Below, piece by piece: positions 1 to 11,535 of a stretch of DNA of 64,000 nucleotides. Each line of letters opens with the position of its first letter. Position 1 is the stretch's first letter. The notes under the pieces are model-generated. The model had not been told where the DNA came from. It was given only the letters and a program-made list of their open reading frames with translations, and did not search any database. Source of the DNA: Melampsora larici-populina 98AG31 (taxonomy: Eukaryota; Basidiomycota; Pucciniomycetes; Pucciniales; Melampsoraceae); NCBI RefSeq assembly GCF_000204055.1, contig NW_006768769.1, positions 2,411,942 through 2,475,941 of the forward strand, given 5' to 3'. Made by a program: the position numbers and the translations under genes.

Positions 1-2
1 TC

Positions 3-528
3 CATAGGACTTACTGGATGAATCGCCTTCAACCTGATACGTTACCAGAGAGCATCCATGGGCCTGTGTTTGTCAGCCTCAACCCACCCGATAGTGCCAT
101 CTTTCCTAAAGATGTCATCGGAAGGTGGACATATCATCACCCTGTTTAATCAGCTGGAGTGGGTATCCATCTTTCAAATCGAAAATCTAGATAGTGTAAC
201 TGACAAGCTGGCATGTTAGAGTGTGGCAGCACAGGATAAGATTTCAGAAATACAGACTCAGGGACGGATGAGCTTTGTAGGCGCATGGACTGGCTACGGT
301 TTTCATGAAGACGGGTTTTGGTCCGCGCTAAGATTGATGACCGTCGGAGCAGGTGAAAAGGTTGCCGGGGTCAAGCGCCCAGTGGGAATGAATCCTCGAA
401 TACCTTCCACAGAATCTAGACGTACGCCTTTAGCAATACGCGTCACCATTGGAGTAGTCAATTGGTTTCTGAAGAGGATATTTGGCAAGGAGAACCATCA
501 GATACCCAATCGTACCAAAAATAGTTAG
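3..528 (+). CDS. C-terminal part of a flavin-dependent amine oxidoreductase-like protein (5' truncated by window edge)
   Basis: The reading frame is open from base 3 and resembles the C-terminus of predicted NAD/FAD-binding amine oxidoreductases of the COG2907 type. Landmarks are YWMNRLQ, then FVSLNPP, then RWTYHHP, and after an intron SFVGAWTGYGFHEDGFWSA, which is the FAD-pocket signature near the end of this family. I place exon 1 at 3-143 and exon 2 at 220-528; both are phase 0. The donor after 143 (gtttaa) is unusual, and an in-frame TAA follows if it is not spliced. After the signature comes a hydrophobic stretch (about VTIGVVNWFLKRIF) that could be a tail anchor. The family likely oxidises a lipid- or amine-like substrate, but the substrate is unknown. 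The N-terminal Rossmann domain lies outside the window. Confidence 0.7.
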
Positions 529-1171
529 GCTGATGTGGATTCCAATTTGCCCCTCATCAGTTTTGATTTCTTGAATACATGATGTTGTATGACTAGATTG
601 TTGTACGGCAATTACACTAAATAAAGAAATGAAGACCAGTCAGAAGGTCATAATTTAATGGGGCTGTGAATTCTTGAATACAAAAAGGGAAGAGATACTA
701 AAGAGAAGTGATTAAGACACCCATGCATGATAATCACAGCTCTCTTACAACAATTCCGGCCATGTGAATGAAACTTGTTAAGGTGATGATGTAGCGCGCT
801 TTCACAACAGAAAATTGTGCCGCGACCATGACTTTAGGATTTTTCAAACTAGGAATTGATGCCGAGATGAAGAATGCACCAACTAAGCCCTGTCTGAGGC
901 AGCGGAATACATGCATGTGAGATGAACCTGATTGTTAAGTTTGATGGTTGGGTGTGATTGCACCTTAAAAAGAGACACTTTTGAAACTTGAAAGCTTTGA
1001 ATTTATCAACTCAAGGCTACGGAAATGACTAAGCCTACTGAACCAGTAGGTTAGGTTTTTGAGATAATCTAAAATAAAATACGTATAAAATCGAGAACAA
1101 CAGGTGAAATGTACGATCAAATATCAAAATCAAAGAACAACGTGCTGATGATAGAACTACACAAGTATGGG
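529..1171. other. Intergenic, no gene seen
   Basis: AT-rich sequence with only short, unsupported frames. It holds the 3' flank of the amine oxidoreductase and the 3' flank of the minus-strand exon ending at 1172. Confidence 0.5.
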
Positions 1172-1582
1172 TCAGGATTCAACCGTCATCCTGAAGACTC
1201 TATGATCATGAAGGAATGGATCCATCAGACTCTCAGTGTCTGATAATTTGCTTTCCACCTCCGCCTTTTCGAGGTCTTCTTCCTGCCATGGTCGAGCCTG
1301 TTCACGGAACTCAGGAAGGAACATCTTGGGGTTGATATCTTCCAATTCAACGCCCGAGATGGCTTTTTGACCTCTTGGTGGGGCAGTGGAGGTGAATCGC
1401 AAAGGCGAAGGAAGCTTGGAATCATGAATCGCTTGATAAGCTCCAGGTGGGATTCTAGGTTGACCAACACGGGAACGGATAGGATAGGCGGAGAAGGAGT
1501 GATGTAAACCTTGTTGCTCAAAGATCGCAGGAGTGAGAAGGTTCTCAATTGTAGGCGGAGTGTTGACCGACAAAGTCAACCT
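1172..1582 (-). CDS. Unrecognised 3' exon of a minus-strand gene
   Basis: An open frame of about 135 codons ends at 1172. It has no ATG at its 5' end, but a plausible acceptor (cctag) lies directly before it, so it reads like a last exon. The product is polar and proline-rich at first (motifs RVGQPRIPPGAYQAIHDS and SPLRFTSTAPPRGQ) and acidic towards the end. A possible upstream exon begins at an ATG at 2155 (MKSQLLHQATPSTVSNK), whose basic, Ser/Thr-rich start resembles a mitochondrial presequence. I could not find a splice path that joins the two with confidence. I do not recognise the family, and the locus may be a broken gene. Confidence 0.3.
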   Translation of the reverse strand, partial: RLTLSVNTPPTIENLLTPAIFEQQGLHHSFSAYPIRSRVGQPRIPPGAYQAIHDSKLPSPLRFTSTAPPRGQKAISGVELEDINPKMFLPEFREQARPWQEEDLEKAEVESKLSDTESLMDPFLHDHRVFRMTVES

Positions 1583-2155
1583 AGGAGTCTACATGAAAGA
1601 ACTCTGATCGACTGCTCTCAGCGTCGCAAGCTGTGATTAGCCTTCGGGCTCAAGTCTGGGTAGCTACTCATTTTTTGTGTTGAAACTGGGAGCAACACCC
1701 TTCTTGGTGTTGATATCATACTCTTACAATTAGTAAAGAATACTCATAAAACAGAGACAAGCACTCGTTAAACAAAGGACTTTGTCATATTTTTTTAGTT
1801 TTCTTTGCAGTTCTTTTTTCAGTATACTAAGAAGAAGAGCGAGTACAAGTGCTGTGTGAGCTGGGCAATGATTGAGCTGCTCTGAGGGTCAGCAACTCCT
1901 GCTCAACCAGGATACGCGGTTTGCTTGGGCTGTTCCTGAGCAGCATGAAGGGGCATTTGGAACAAACTTTGACCAAACATGATACAAACTTTGGACAAAC
2001 ACAACACATCTAACCATCTCCACGTCGAGAAGGTCTACGGTGGACGCAGTGTAGTGTGATACTTTCTGACACCAAAACGGGAATTTTGGTGATAAAATTT
2101 GCCTTTTGTTAGATACTGTTGAAGGGGTGGCTTGGTGAAGGAGCTGTGATTTCAC

Positions 2156-2444
2156 CGGCTTTATATACCCACCTCACGTGTCTCTCAGGTGTACTTCTAC
2201 ATGGTGTTCAAATAGATACAGTGCTTTGACGTTCATTCTGCACTTTGTTGAACATCATCAAAGTTGAAAATTCAATTCTAAGCATTGCACTTCAATTTAT
2301 TTGGAGCTGTAGTCAATGCAGTCTGAAGGTTCATATTTGCTTTTGGTGCCAGTCAACAGAAACCCACAAGTTGAAATACTAGAGTCTGACTTGGGATACA
2401 TCAAGTTGGATAGCCAATAGTCTAGGGTAACAGGAGCCAAATTC
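2156..2444. other. Intergenic, no gene seen
   Basis: No coding or structured feature is evident. The composition changes sharply at about 2450, where a C-rich, pyrimidine-strand repeat region begins. Confidence 0.4.
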
Positions 2445-3430
2445 GTGAATCTAACATATAATACTACGACTTTACGCAACTGTTGCAATACCCCCGTTTC
2501 AAAACTGCTACTCAGCCAACTACCGTTCCATGACTATCCTACTATTAACCCTCAACTTAGTCTTACCCGACCCTACGCATCTGTTTCATTACTTCCGTTC
2601 CAAGGCCGCTACTCAGCCTACTACCGTTCCCATCCTACTACCAACCCTCCCCTTACTTTTCACCGTCCTCGCCTACCACTCTCCAGCCAACTCATTTTTT
2701 GCCATCATTCGCCACGACGTCTCTACACATTAACCAACCCTGCCACAGCCGTTCCTTGACTGCTTCCGATCACAACTACGCTTACTGCATCATCACCGGG
2801 TCCTTTCCAGCACCCGCCACCCTGACCTGCCCTGACTCCCTAGCCACATTCACAATCACGACAGGTATCGCTTCAGCCACGCCATCTGACTCATTGCCCT
2901 GATGTCCCATCACTATCTCACCATCAACCTCCGTCTCAGTCTTACCCGACTTTACGCAAGGCTCTTACCAGCACCCGCCACTCTGACCCAGCCTGAGACT
3001 CTAGCTACACTCACTATCTCGACAGCGATCGCTTCCGCCACGCCATCTGACTCTCTGCCCTGATACACAGACGCAAACACTCTACCAATGCGCCTTATAA
3101 TTACCGACGTCGGCTTCGAACACTATACGACACTCATCCCTTTCACTCACCAGATTACATACCCCAACTCTCAATATTGCAACCAATCTCCTTTTTACTT
3201 CGCGTATCAACCTTCCGCCAACGCCTTTTACAAATTGCCCGCCTGGACACCCCTTCAACCCCAGACACTGCAACGAATTCTCCTCTTACTGTACACTATC
3301 CACTTCCCGCCCTGTTTTTGATTCACCAATCAACCATCTGTCCAGCCCTACAACCCTTGATATTTTAAGTCCACCACCGCATCCTCAACTCTACTAAGCC
3401 AATCATCTCCAAACATCCCTACCGCTAGTA
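2445..3430. repeat. Degenerate C-rich tandem/dispersed repeats upstream of the Helitron ORFs
   Basis: The plus strand is strongly C-rich. A segment of about 90-100 bp recurs at about 2813-2903 and 2962-3063 (both contain CAGCACCCGCCA and end CGCCATCTGACTC followed by a TGCCCTGAT stretch). A second phrase, GCTACTCAGCC followed by ACTACCGTTCC, recurs near 2507 and 2607. The open frames here are by-products of the composition and do not resemble proteins. The region may be the 5' non-coding part of the Helitron, but I see no clear 5' TC terminus. Confidence 0.5.
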
Positions 3431-3435
3431 CTACC

Positions 3436-4613
3436 ATGTCTAACGCCCCCTCGAGACCCTCTCACCCATTCACCGTGTCGTCCGTCTTTGAGGTCGCCGA
3501 AAACGTTTGTTCTTTCCATTCTCAAGATCTACTTTTATTCAATCTGCTAACCTCACCGTACTCCCAGCTTGCCCCAGCCGACAACCGCAACTACACCTTC
3601 CGTGGTTCTACTGTTGCGATCACCTGTGACGGTTGGGAGGGTGATAACGCACGTGAGTACGACGGTACTCTTCTTGCGTACTGTGGTCCTATGGAAATCC
3701 CCCAAGACGAGCACTGCTACGCCGTCTGAGCCAAGATGATTCCCAGTGTCGACTCCGCCGACTTCAAGCTATACTACAAAGCGGAACACAAGATCGCTGT
3801 GGGCACATCTGATACGTTCGCTGGCGAACTGAACAATAACACTGGTGCTTCTGGCCTTGGTATCGTGAACACCAAGTACGATATTCCTGAGTCAAACACG
3901 GACGACACTACCCTTGCTTTCGTCATGAACCATGTGGACTATAGTCCTGAGGTTTGTTGTCCTCACATTCTCAAGTCTATATTTTAAAGCCGGTGTACTG
4001 ATTCCTACAACTTAGCTGCGTGACTATGTCAACTTTGAGGTCGAGTATCGCATCCGACCAACACAGAAGCTCAAAAAATCACAAGGATTGATTCAACCTG
4101 GGAAAGAGACCTTGGTTAATGGTTTCATTGTCGACTGGAACGACAAGGACCATCGATGGGTTGTAGATGCAAGTCAATTCACTCCCTACCATTTGCTCAG
4201 TTACTAACATTGTCATCGAACAGGTCACTTCAATCAGCGTGGCGACCGGACACCAAGCGGCGTCTAAGAAGAGAACTGCACTGGGGACAAAAGTCACCCC
4301 TACTGGTAGAGTCAAGCCCGCCAAGTGAGACTTCATAACAAACATCCTTCTGGATCATTACCTCACTCAACTCACCTCCTGCTGCCCCGTTTGTAGGCAT
4401 GTTCCCAATGTGACTCCGACTCGTGCACCCCAGGCTGGGGACAAAGACGCTCAGGCCAACAAGGGAAAAGCCAAGACCTCACGCCAAGATCTCAATTGCG
4501 GCTCCCAGACCGGTTCGATCGAATCCGTTCTCGACCCAGAACCTGAGGCCGGCCCAAGTACTCCCAAAACCCCCTCTGGCACTCGCGGATCAAAGAAGGC
4601 CAAGCTGGTCTGA
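3436..4613 (+). pseudogene. Auxiliary ORF next to the Helitron Rep/helicase; unrecognised, interrupted by a TGA
   Basis: Four exons can be read: 3436-3951, 4016-4168, 4224-4324 and 4397-4613, together 329 codons including the stop. An in-frame TGA at 3727-3729 interrupts exon 1, and the frame continues cleanly on both sides, so this is a point mutation and not an end. Intron 2 starts with GC (gcaagt), either a GC-AG intron or a decayed GT. The protein is rich in aromatic and beta-prone segments (YTFRGSTVAITCDGWEGDN, then YDGTLLAYCGPMEIP) and ends in a basic, Pro/Ser/Thr-rich tail (last residues GSKKAKLV). It lies 0.3 kb upstream of the Helitron Rep/helicase and in the same orientation, so it is probably an element-encoded accessory protein. 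A nucleic-acid-binding role is a guess from context and tail charge. Confidence 0.55.
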
Positions 4614-4930
4614 ATGCTCAATGGCTGTAGTCACACACACTACACTGCTCCCATGTACACCCTTGCAACCGCCTCCTATGTTCGCGAGTCCTGACCGGCC
4701 CATTCGCCTTGCTAGCCATATATCATGTATCTTAATCCACTGATCTGGGCTAATTGTGCGGTTGTAATCATGTTCTACTCCATATTGTTCATATTCACTA
4801 CGTTTTCCCTGTCGCAATGAAACTACACTCATTTATCCCCCAATCACTCCACTGGTGCTACGTGAAACAGGACCCAACTCTTCCTTGCTTCTCCTACGTT
4901 ATCTTCCGACGATTACCCATTCAATCAGCC

Positions 4931-7900
4931 ATGAGCGACTCAGGGTCCGACGACGAGTCTACTCCTGCTGACTTTGGATTGGCATCCGCATCCTTACCTG
5001 AGACTGAAGAATCTAGCTTGCTTGCCCGATTTCCAGGACAACTTCCATACAATATTGGTGAATGTAGTGATCCCTGTTCGACATGCTCTGCACTCCACTG
5101 GAAACTCGAGCGCACAGTGCGTACAATGGATCACGCTAGCGTTTCATACTCGACTTGTTGTCAACAGGGGGCAGTAGGATTGCCATCCGATCACCTGGAG
5201 AACAAGCTGACTCCCCCGTTCCTCCAAAAGCTATTTACTGGTAAAGACAAACGTAAGCTTATTTGAGACTGCCAAAGCCTGAATGACGCTGACTGTCTTC
5301 TTACCAGTGGCAAAGAATTTCCGCGCCAATATCCGCAGTTACAACAACGCCGTTTCCTTTACCTCGACCGCCGCCTCGCAGGACAAAAGCGTCGCCGGCG
5401 AAGGGGGATCTTGGAGTTATCGCATACATGGCCAACTAACTCACAAAATCGGCTCACTCCTGCCTCTCCCGGGCGCGACGAAGAAGTTCGCACAGATGTT
5501 CATATGGGGCGACCAAGCAGACGAAGAGGTCGCATATCGGACTCCGCTCAATTCCAGAATGGACCCTGGCGTTTTACGGCAAATTCAAGACTTCATGTAC
5601 TCTACCAACCCGTATGCTAAGATGTACAAAGCCGCTGAAGAAATCCTGAACTCGAATCCAGTCAGAACAATCAAAATTAAATCCTTACAAGTACACGGGA
5701 GGGACAAAAACCGTTACAACTACCCCACTTGCAGCCAGGTCGCAGCTGTCATTCAGGGCGATGGCAGTGTCGGCTCGAAAGACCGTGACGTGATCATCCA
5801 ATACCAGAGTGGCGACTTGCGCCGTGTCTCTGAGCTAAATACTACCTACTTTCCGTTGAGGTACCCAGTTTTCTTTATGTATGGTTCCCATGGGTGGGAC
5901 GAACATTACCGTCACTTCACCGCGCGACGTAAGCAACCTAAGTTGACACCCATCCAGTTCGCAATCATTCTGACACTTCGTGATCACAGGCAAGAGTGGC
6001 AAGATTACAGCACTTGAATGGTTCGCTTACACACTGTACGACCGGCAAGACGTCTTCTCACCAATTCTTCGCGGCGGACGACTGTTTCAAGAGTTCTTGG
6101 TGGACATGTACGTTTGCATCGAGAACGCTAGGTTGAAGTGGGCTCGGAATAATCAGAAGAGATTAAGAGCGGAACTGTACAACGGCGTGACTGAAGCACT
6201 GAATACAAACGACTTTACCATTGGCCGCAATGTCATACTCCCTTCTTCCTTCAAGGGTGGTCCGCGCGCAATGTCCGAGCTGTATCAAGATGCGATGGCA
6301 TTAGTCAAGACTTACGGTCCGCCCAGCCTATTCATCACGATGACGGCGAGCACCCATTGGCCAGAACTCAAAGCGGCTCTGCTTCCGGGCCAGACCTGCT
6401 ATCCCGGGTCTATCCTGCTATCCCGGGTCTATCGAATGAAACTCAAAGAAATGCACCGAGATGTTATGAAGCGAGGAAGGCTTGGTGTCTGCGTTTCAGA
6501 CGTTCACGCAATTGAATTCCAGAAACGCGGGGCCCCTCATGCTCACACAATCCTCATTCTTGACAAAACTTCAACGCCCAGGACACCACAGCAGGTTGAC
6601 TTATTGGTTCGAGCAACAATTCCCGATCCAATCAAGGAACCAATGCTTTACTTGCTGGTCACGGAGCTCATGGTTCACGGGCCCTGCGGCAAGGGAAAGT
6701 CGTGCTGGAATGGCACTGGGTGCAAGTACAATTTCCCGAAGGCGCTCCAAGCAGAGACGATCATGACGGATAGCTCATATCCCAAGTACAAGCGTCCTGA
6801 CGACGGCTCATTTTTCATCAAGAACGGCCACCGATACACAAATCAGGACATCGTTGCATACAATCCCTTCCTCCTCCTGAAGTTTCAGTGTCATATGAAC
6901 ATCGAAATCGCAGTTAGCATGAAAGCTATCAAATACTTATACAAGTACATTGCGAAGGGCCACGACCGTCAAGACCTAAGCCTGGAGACGGACAACGAGC
7001 CAAACGACTACGTCAACGGCCGATTTCTAGGCGCGTCAGAAGGTAATTACTTTTCTCTTCGTGATATACTGTTCGTCACTGATAGTGTTTTGTCACAGCC
7101 GCATGGAGGTTGCTAAAATTTCCGCTCTCAGGCCGTCACCCTGCGACTGAACGACTTACGCTTCATGACGAAAACAACAATGTCGTATACTTTCCTAATT
7201 CACAATCATTGCGTGCCCAAGTCGACTCCGGACGAGCACGCAGAACAACTCTCACTGAGTACATGCGATTATGTTTTGAGAACCAGCCGATTGAGAAGTC
7301 AAGGATCACGATTTGATCACTTCTCTACACAGACATGACCCAATATTTTAGGTGGAACGAGACTGACAAGGAATGGACCCGCCGAGTGAGAGACACAGGC
7401 GCTATATCTTGGCTCTACTTTGCTAGACCTGGCCACGGGGATAGATACTATCTGTGTCTTCTCCTGACGCAGGTCCCTGGAGTTACCTCTTTTGCATCAC
7501 TCCGGTGCTTCAATGGTGTTCATTACAACGACTATTGATCCGCTGCTGATGCACGGGGACTGTTGATGAGTGACGCACACTACGACGCTGCTTTAACAGA
7601 GGCAGCGCTTTGGAAGACCGGCGGTCAACTCCGAGCGATGCTTGCACTGATTTTAGTGCACAGCCCCCCGTCCAATCCGCAACTACTTTGGGACAATCAT
7701 CTCGACGATTTGGTAGACGACTGTCGATACCAAATTGCTCTCACCGCGCCTCACGTTATGACCACGGACTTACATCTGGAACACTATGGCCTTGCGCTCC
7801 TGGACCGTACTCTCGACGAAATGGGAGCTACCTTGGACAGCGTTGGTTTGAAACAAGCCAATCAAGGCTTAATAATGGAGTTGGGCGGTTGTCATTACGA

Positions 7901-9390
7901 TGTAAATGCCGATCAAGTTACACGTGATTCGAGTCTTGTCGAGATTGCATCTGCTGTACCCAAGCTCACTTCCGAACAAACGATGGTGTACAAAGCGGTC
8001 TGTGAAGCTATCGACCAGGGGAACGGAAGATGCATGTTTGTCGACGGACCCGGAGGGTCTGGCAAGACATTTCTGCTCAACACATGCTTGCACTTCTGCA
8101 ACGCATACGATATCCCTTTCATAGCTGTTGCTTCTTCTGGGATTGCTTCATTGCTGTTGCTGAACGGAGCTACTGCTCACTCTCAATTCAAGATCCCAAT
8201 TCCTTGCGACGAGGCCTCGACCTGCAACTTTACACCCACGACTGCAATCGGCCGCATGCTTTTGCTTGCTCGATTTGTCGTTTGGGACGAAATCGTGATG
8301 ATGAAGAAAGATTCCATTGAGTGTGTAGACCGCTCCCTTCGAGACTTGAGAGCGTGCAATCAACCATTCGGCGGGCTCGCAATTCTCTTCGCCGGTGACT
8401 TTCGACAAATCTTGCCCGTCGTCCCCCACGGAGGAGTGATGGACGCGGTTCGAGCATGTTTCAAGTACTCAGAATTGTGGGCCGAAGTCGATGAATTTAA
8501 ACTAACCATCAACATGAGATTAGGTCAAGACACCGAAGAAGAGCGATGCAAAGATTCGCAAGGACCATTTGCCGATTGGTTGCTGAAGCTCGGTTCAGGC
8601 CAGCTCCAGGAACAGATTACTACGAAATTGCCGCTGGAGTACGTCGAAACAGTCAGTGTTAAGCCGGGAATGGACTTGAATTCACCCATTGTAAGGCAAT
8701 ACTACTCTGGGGTGAACGGATGGATTAGGGCAAAGGCCTGGCACGAACTAGCGATGTACTACTCTAAGCGGGCAATCATAACACCGCTGAATCGGGTGGT
8801 CGACACCATCAACTCAATCATAATAGATTCAATTGATGGTAACGCCGTGGTCTCAACATCACTCGACGAAATCGACGAGGAATACGCAGAAGACGTAAGT
8901 GCCGACATCCTGAACACATTTGAGGTAAACGGTTTTCCCAATCACGTGATAAGGTTGAAGGTTGGATGTGTCGTGGTCTTGCTGAGGAATTTGAACTTGG
9001 TGACTGGACTCTGTAATGGCACAAGGCTCTTGATTAGAGAAACGGGCGATAACGCATTAGAATGTTTGATTGTGACCGGACCCAGAAAGGGTACTAATGT
9101 TTCACTTCCAAGGATGAGGCTTCACCACCCAGGAAAAGAAGCGACCCCAGTTTCATTCTACCGACTCCAATTCCCTGTTGCTGTCGCTTTTGCGATGACA
9201 ATCAACAAAGCGCAGGGACAAACTCTCGAGAAAGTCTGTGGTTTTGCGGACGCCGGTCTTTGCACACGGACAACTCTATGTCGCGCTCTCGAGGTGCACT
9301 TCCGCGGCTGGGACAAAGGTAATTCTGACTGAGACTGAACGATCAATGGCGACTACGAACGTTGTCTACCGCCCTGTGACTCTATCCTAA
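4931..9390 (+). pseudogene. Helitron Rep/Pif1-like helicase, decayed (two in-frame TGA codons, one frameshift)
   Basis: Exons read 4931-5252, 5308-5928, 5990-7042 and 7099-9390. The N-terminal part has the Helitron-like pattern CxxC...ALHW...CC. The Helitron_like_N/Rep part has the HUH signature FQKRGAPHAHTILIL near 6523-6565 and the tyrosine region KYLYKYIAKGHD near 6930-6965. The helicase part has Walker A GPGGSGKT (8046-8069), VVWDEI, FAGDFRQILPVV and [14 protein letters not shown]. Together these give the enzyme that nicks and rolls out a Helitron. Damage: TGA at 7314-7316 and at 7536-7538 with homologous sequence continuing in frame after both, and a small indel near 9231-9243. After that indel the conserved end ([13 protein letters not shown]) is in the +1 frame and runs to a TAA at 9388-9390. 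The copy therefore cannot make a full protein. Confidence 0.92.
6396..6433 (+). repeat. 19-bp tandem duplication inside the Helitron Rep domain
   Basis: The unit CTGCTATCCCGGGTCTATC occurs twice head to tail, starting at 6396 and 6415. The length is not a multiple of three, yet the frame is open across it. The peptide just before the conserved RVYRMKL segment differs from the usual family pattern, which suggests a compensating loss nearby. Confidence 0.7.
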
Positions 9391-10100
9391 GAAAATTGTT
9401 CAATACGCAAGGGTATCAAGGATTCCTGTGTACAACCGCGTTATGACTGAAACAACAGGGTCGTCTGTTTGGAAATATGCTTCTACTATTGAACATGTAC
9501 ATAGCTTATATTTGTCATTCAATCCGTGCTACTTTGTCAAGAAACCCTTGTATAATACAAAATTACTCATGTTTCATATATTCTCCCTTACGTGATGGTG
9601 CTTTGGAGAGGCCATGAATTCAAGCAAGATGATATGTTCTTAAACGCTATGTGCTCACTCAGTTCGCGCATTGTTGGTAATGGCACTGACCTTAACCGCT
9701 TCCACATAGTGTGGCCGCTTCATGCGCATGTATAGGTACGTGAACAAAGCCGCCATTAAGAGAGTCCTAATGCAAAACCAATCACGGCATGACGCATTCG
9801 TGGGGGTAACCCTACCCCTTTGTTACACGAAACAGACCTGAATTAATCGCTGAGAGCGAAGTGATAACCATTTGCTGTTTCGATTAGAAACCATAGTCGT
9901 AGTTTTCTCAACGATTCAATTGGAACTACTTACTTTACTTTATATAGTCGTATTCATATTTTGCCAATTGCACAACCATGCCAGAGTCACACTGGAGACC
10001 GGCTCAGACGACGCCGCTCACTTTGCGATTGACTGGCGTGATGTCTCTGCACAATGAAGTAAGCAGAACTATATTTCATGCAATTCCCAGTACTCATGCA
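9391..10100. other. Helitron 3' flank, no gene seen
   Basis: No convincing coding frame. I looked for a Helitron terminus (short hairpin followed by CTRR) and did not find an unambiguous one here or downstream, so the right end of the Helitron is undefined. Confidence 0.4.
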
Positions 10101-10114
10101 GTGCTCAGGTTTAT

Positions 10115-10747
10115 ATGAGGGGTGCCGGAAACCACTGGCATCGATGTTTCGAGGTTGAAACAACTCATCCGCTTGCACGGTGTTCCCCATTGACATTGCT
10201 TCTGAACATCCACGACGGATACAACTTCGCGGAAGGGACAACAGTTCACTTCGCAGGCGATCTTATCGGCTTAAACGACGGCTCACAGTCGATTATCATT
10301 CGTCCCGATCCTATCTTCGAGATCGGAAGCCATTGCCTTTCACATTCCCTTTCACAATTGAACGTCCTCGAAGTCTCGAGTCGAGGACGTGTTAAAGAGC
10401 ACCACGTTCACAAAGCAGAATGGACCACCCTAGTGGTTGAGCACAACGTTTATGTAACGCACGTGAGCTGAATGGTCAGTTGGGGCTCCGACTTTCGCTG
10501 ACCAATCACTTTTACAGCTTGACAGATGGCTGTTGTTCACGGCGATTTACGTAGATATCGGCAATGGCGTTATCTCATCGTTTGGGGGCGTCCTGCTAGG
10601 CGCAATTCTCAACTTCCGTGGACACATCCTAGAGTTCTCAGACGTGGGACACATCTGGGCAGTGCACGTAAGCTACGAACCGATTCAGTGCACCGTGTGG
10701 CAAAGCTGATAGTATTCTCGCAGGTCAAAGAGATCATTGCAGAATAG
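10115..10747 (+). CDS. Small two-module beta-rich protein, copy a
   Basis: Exons 10115-10462, 10518-10667 and 10724-10747 join in frame to a TAG at 10745. Exon 1 carries the first module: GYNFAEGTTVHFAGDLI, then SIIIRPD, then SSRGRV, then WTTLVVEH. Exon 2 carries the second: LGAILNFRGHILEFSDVG, then HIWAVH. The same ordered landmarks (YxLxG-like strand, LxLxP, GRGRV, WxxxVxH, then GxVxxxG...WxVxV) recur in copies b, c and d. I do not know the family. Alternating hydrophobic residues point to two small beta barrels, which could be OB-like, but that is inference. The start is uncertain: the frame opens at the ATG at 10115. Confidence 0.5.
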
Positions 10748-10931
10748 CTCGGGGTCTCATGAACCTGGGGGATCATCGCACAAAGACGGGGTGTCTCATG
10801 GCCTACAGTGTTGTAACAATCCCTGCGACCTTAGTCTTCGACCGAAGTTAAAAACTGCACTGAAGAGAGGCGAACGTCAATGAAACGCAGGGTTCTTCAA
10901 GATGTAGAACGCATTCCAAGATGTCAGATTC

Positions 10932-11535
10932 TCAATACCGCCGCGGTTGTGACCTATGGTACGGGAATAGTCGGCGATTAGTGTGATTCTGGAAGCCATG
11001 AGTTGTAAGGGCACTGACTCGGATAGAGAAGGTTGAAGTCGTTTCATTGAAACCATCAACAGTGCCTTCAATGTGAACCACGTTTCCAGTCTCGAACGTG
11101 TCCCTGCCAATACGCAGAAGTGTCACAATGTTCACCACGTAATCAGCCGTAAACTGTTGGAATTGTAACATCTGAAGAGACTGTTGTTAGAAATGATTAA
11201 TTGAGTTATACAACGTTGCTTACAGATGAGTCCAAGTTATTATGCAGGACCGTGAAAGTCCATGACTCCCGATCATGATCGTCGGGATATTCAATGGCAT
11301 GATGCAAAACCCTCCCATGGCCCGTCGTGCTGGTCCGATTCGCGAGCGCGCGGCGTGTCAAAGGGAATTGCCCGAGACGAATAGTCTGACGTGGGTCTAG
11401 CATGAGATTGATACTGTTCCCAGAGATGCCGGCGTGAACTGAAGCTTGAATTCTGTACACGTAATCCGTTTCGAGATTTGAACAAGGAGGCATGGAGGCT
11501 ATAATGACTGGTATGTTGGCGATGCGACGGTTCAT
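10932..11535 (-). CDS. Small two-module beta-rich protein, copy b
   Basis: On the minus strand, exon 1 runs from about 11535 to the donor near 11221 (landmarks ETDYVYRIQASVHAG, INLMLDPRQTIRLG, GHGRVLHH, ESWTFTVLHNN). Exon 2 starts near 11171 (GRDTFETGNVVHIEGTVDG, then TFSIRVSAL). The order of motifs matches copies a and c, but the gene points the other way. A further open frame upstream (12041-11571) is in the right place for extra 5' sequence but shows no motif. Function unknown. The ORF may be intact or decayed, and only comparison with expressed copies would tell. Confidence 0.45.
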
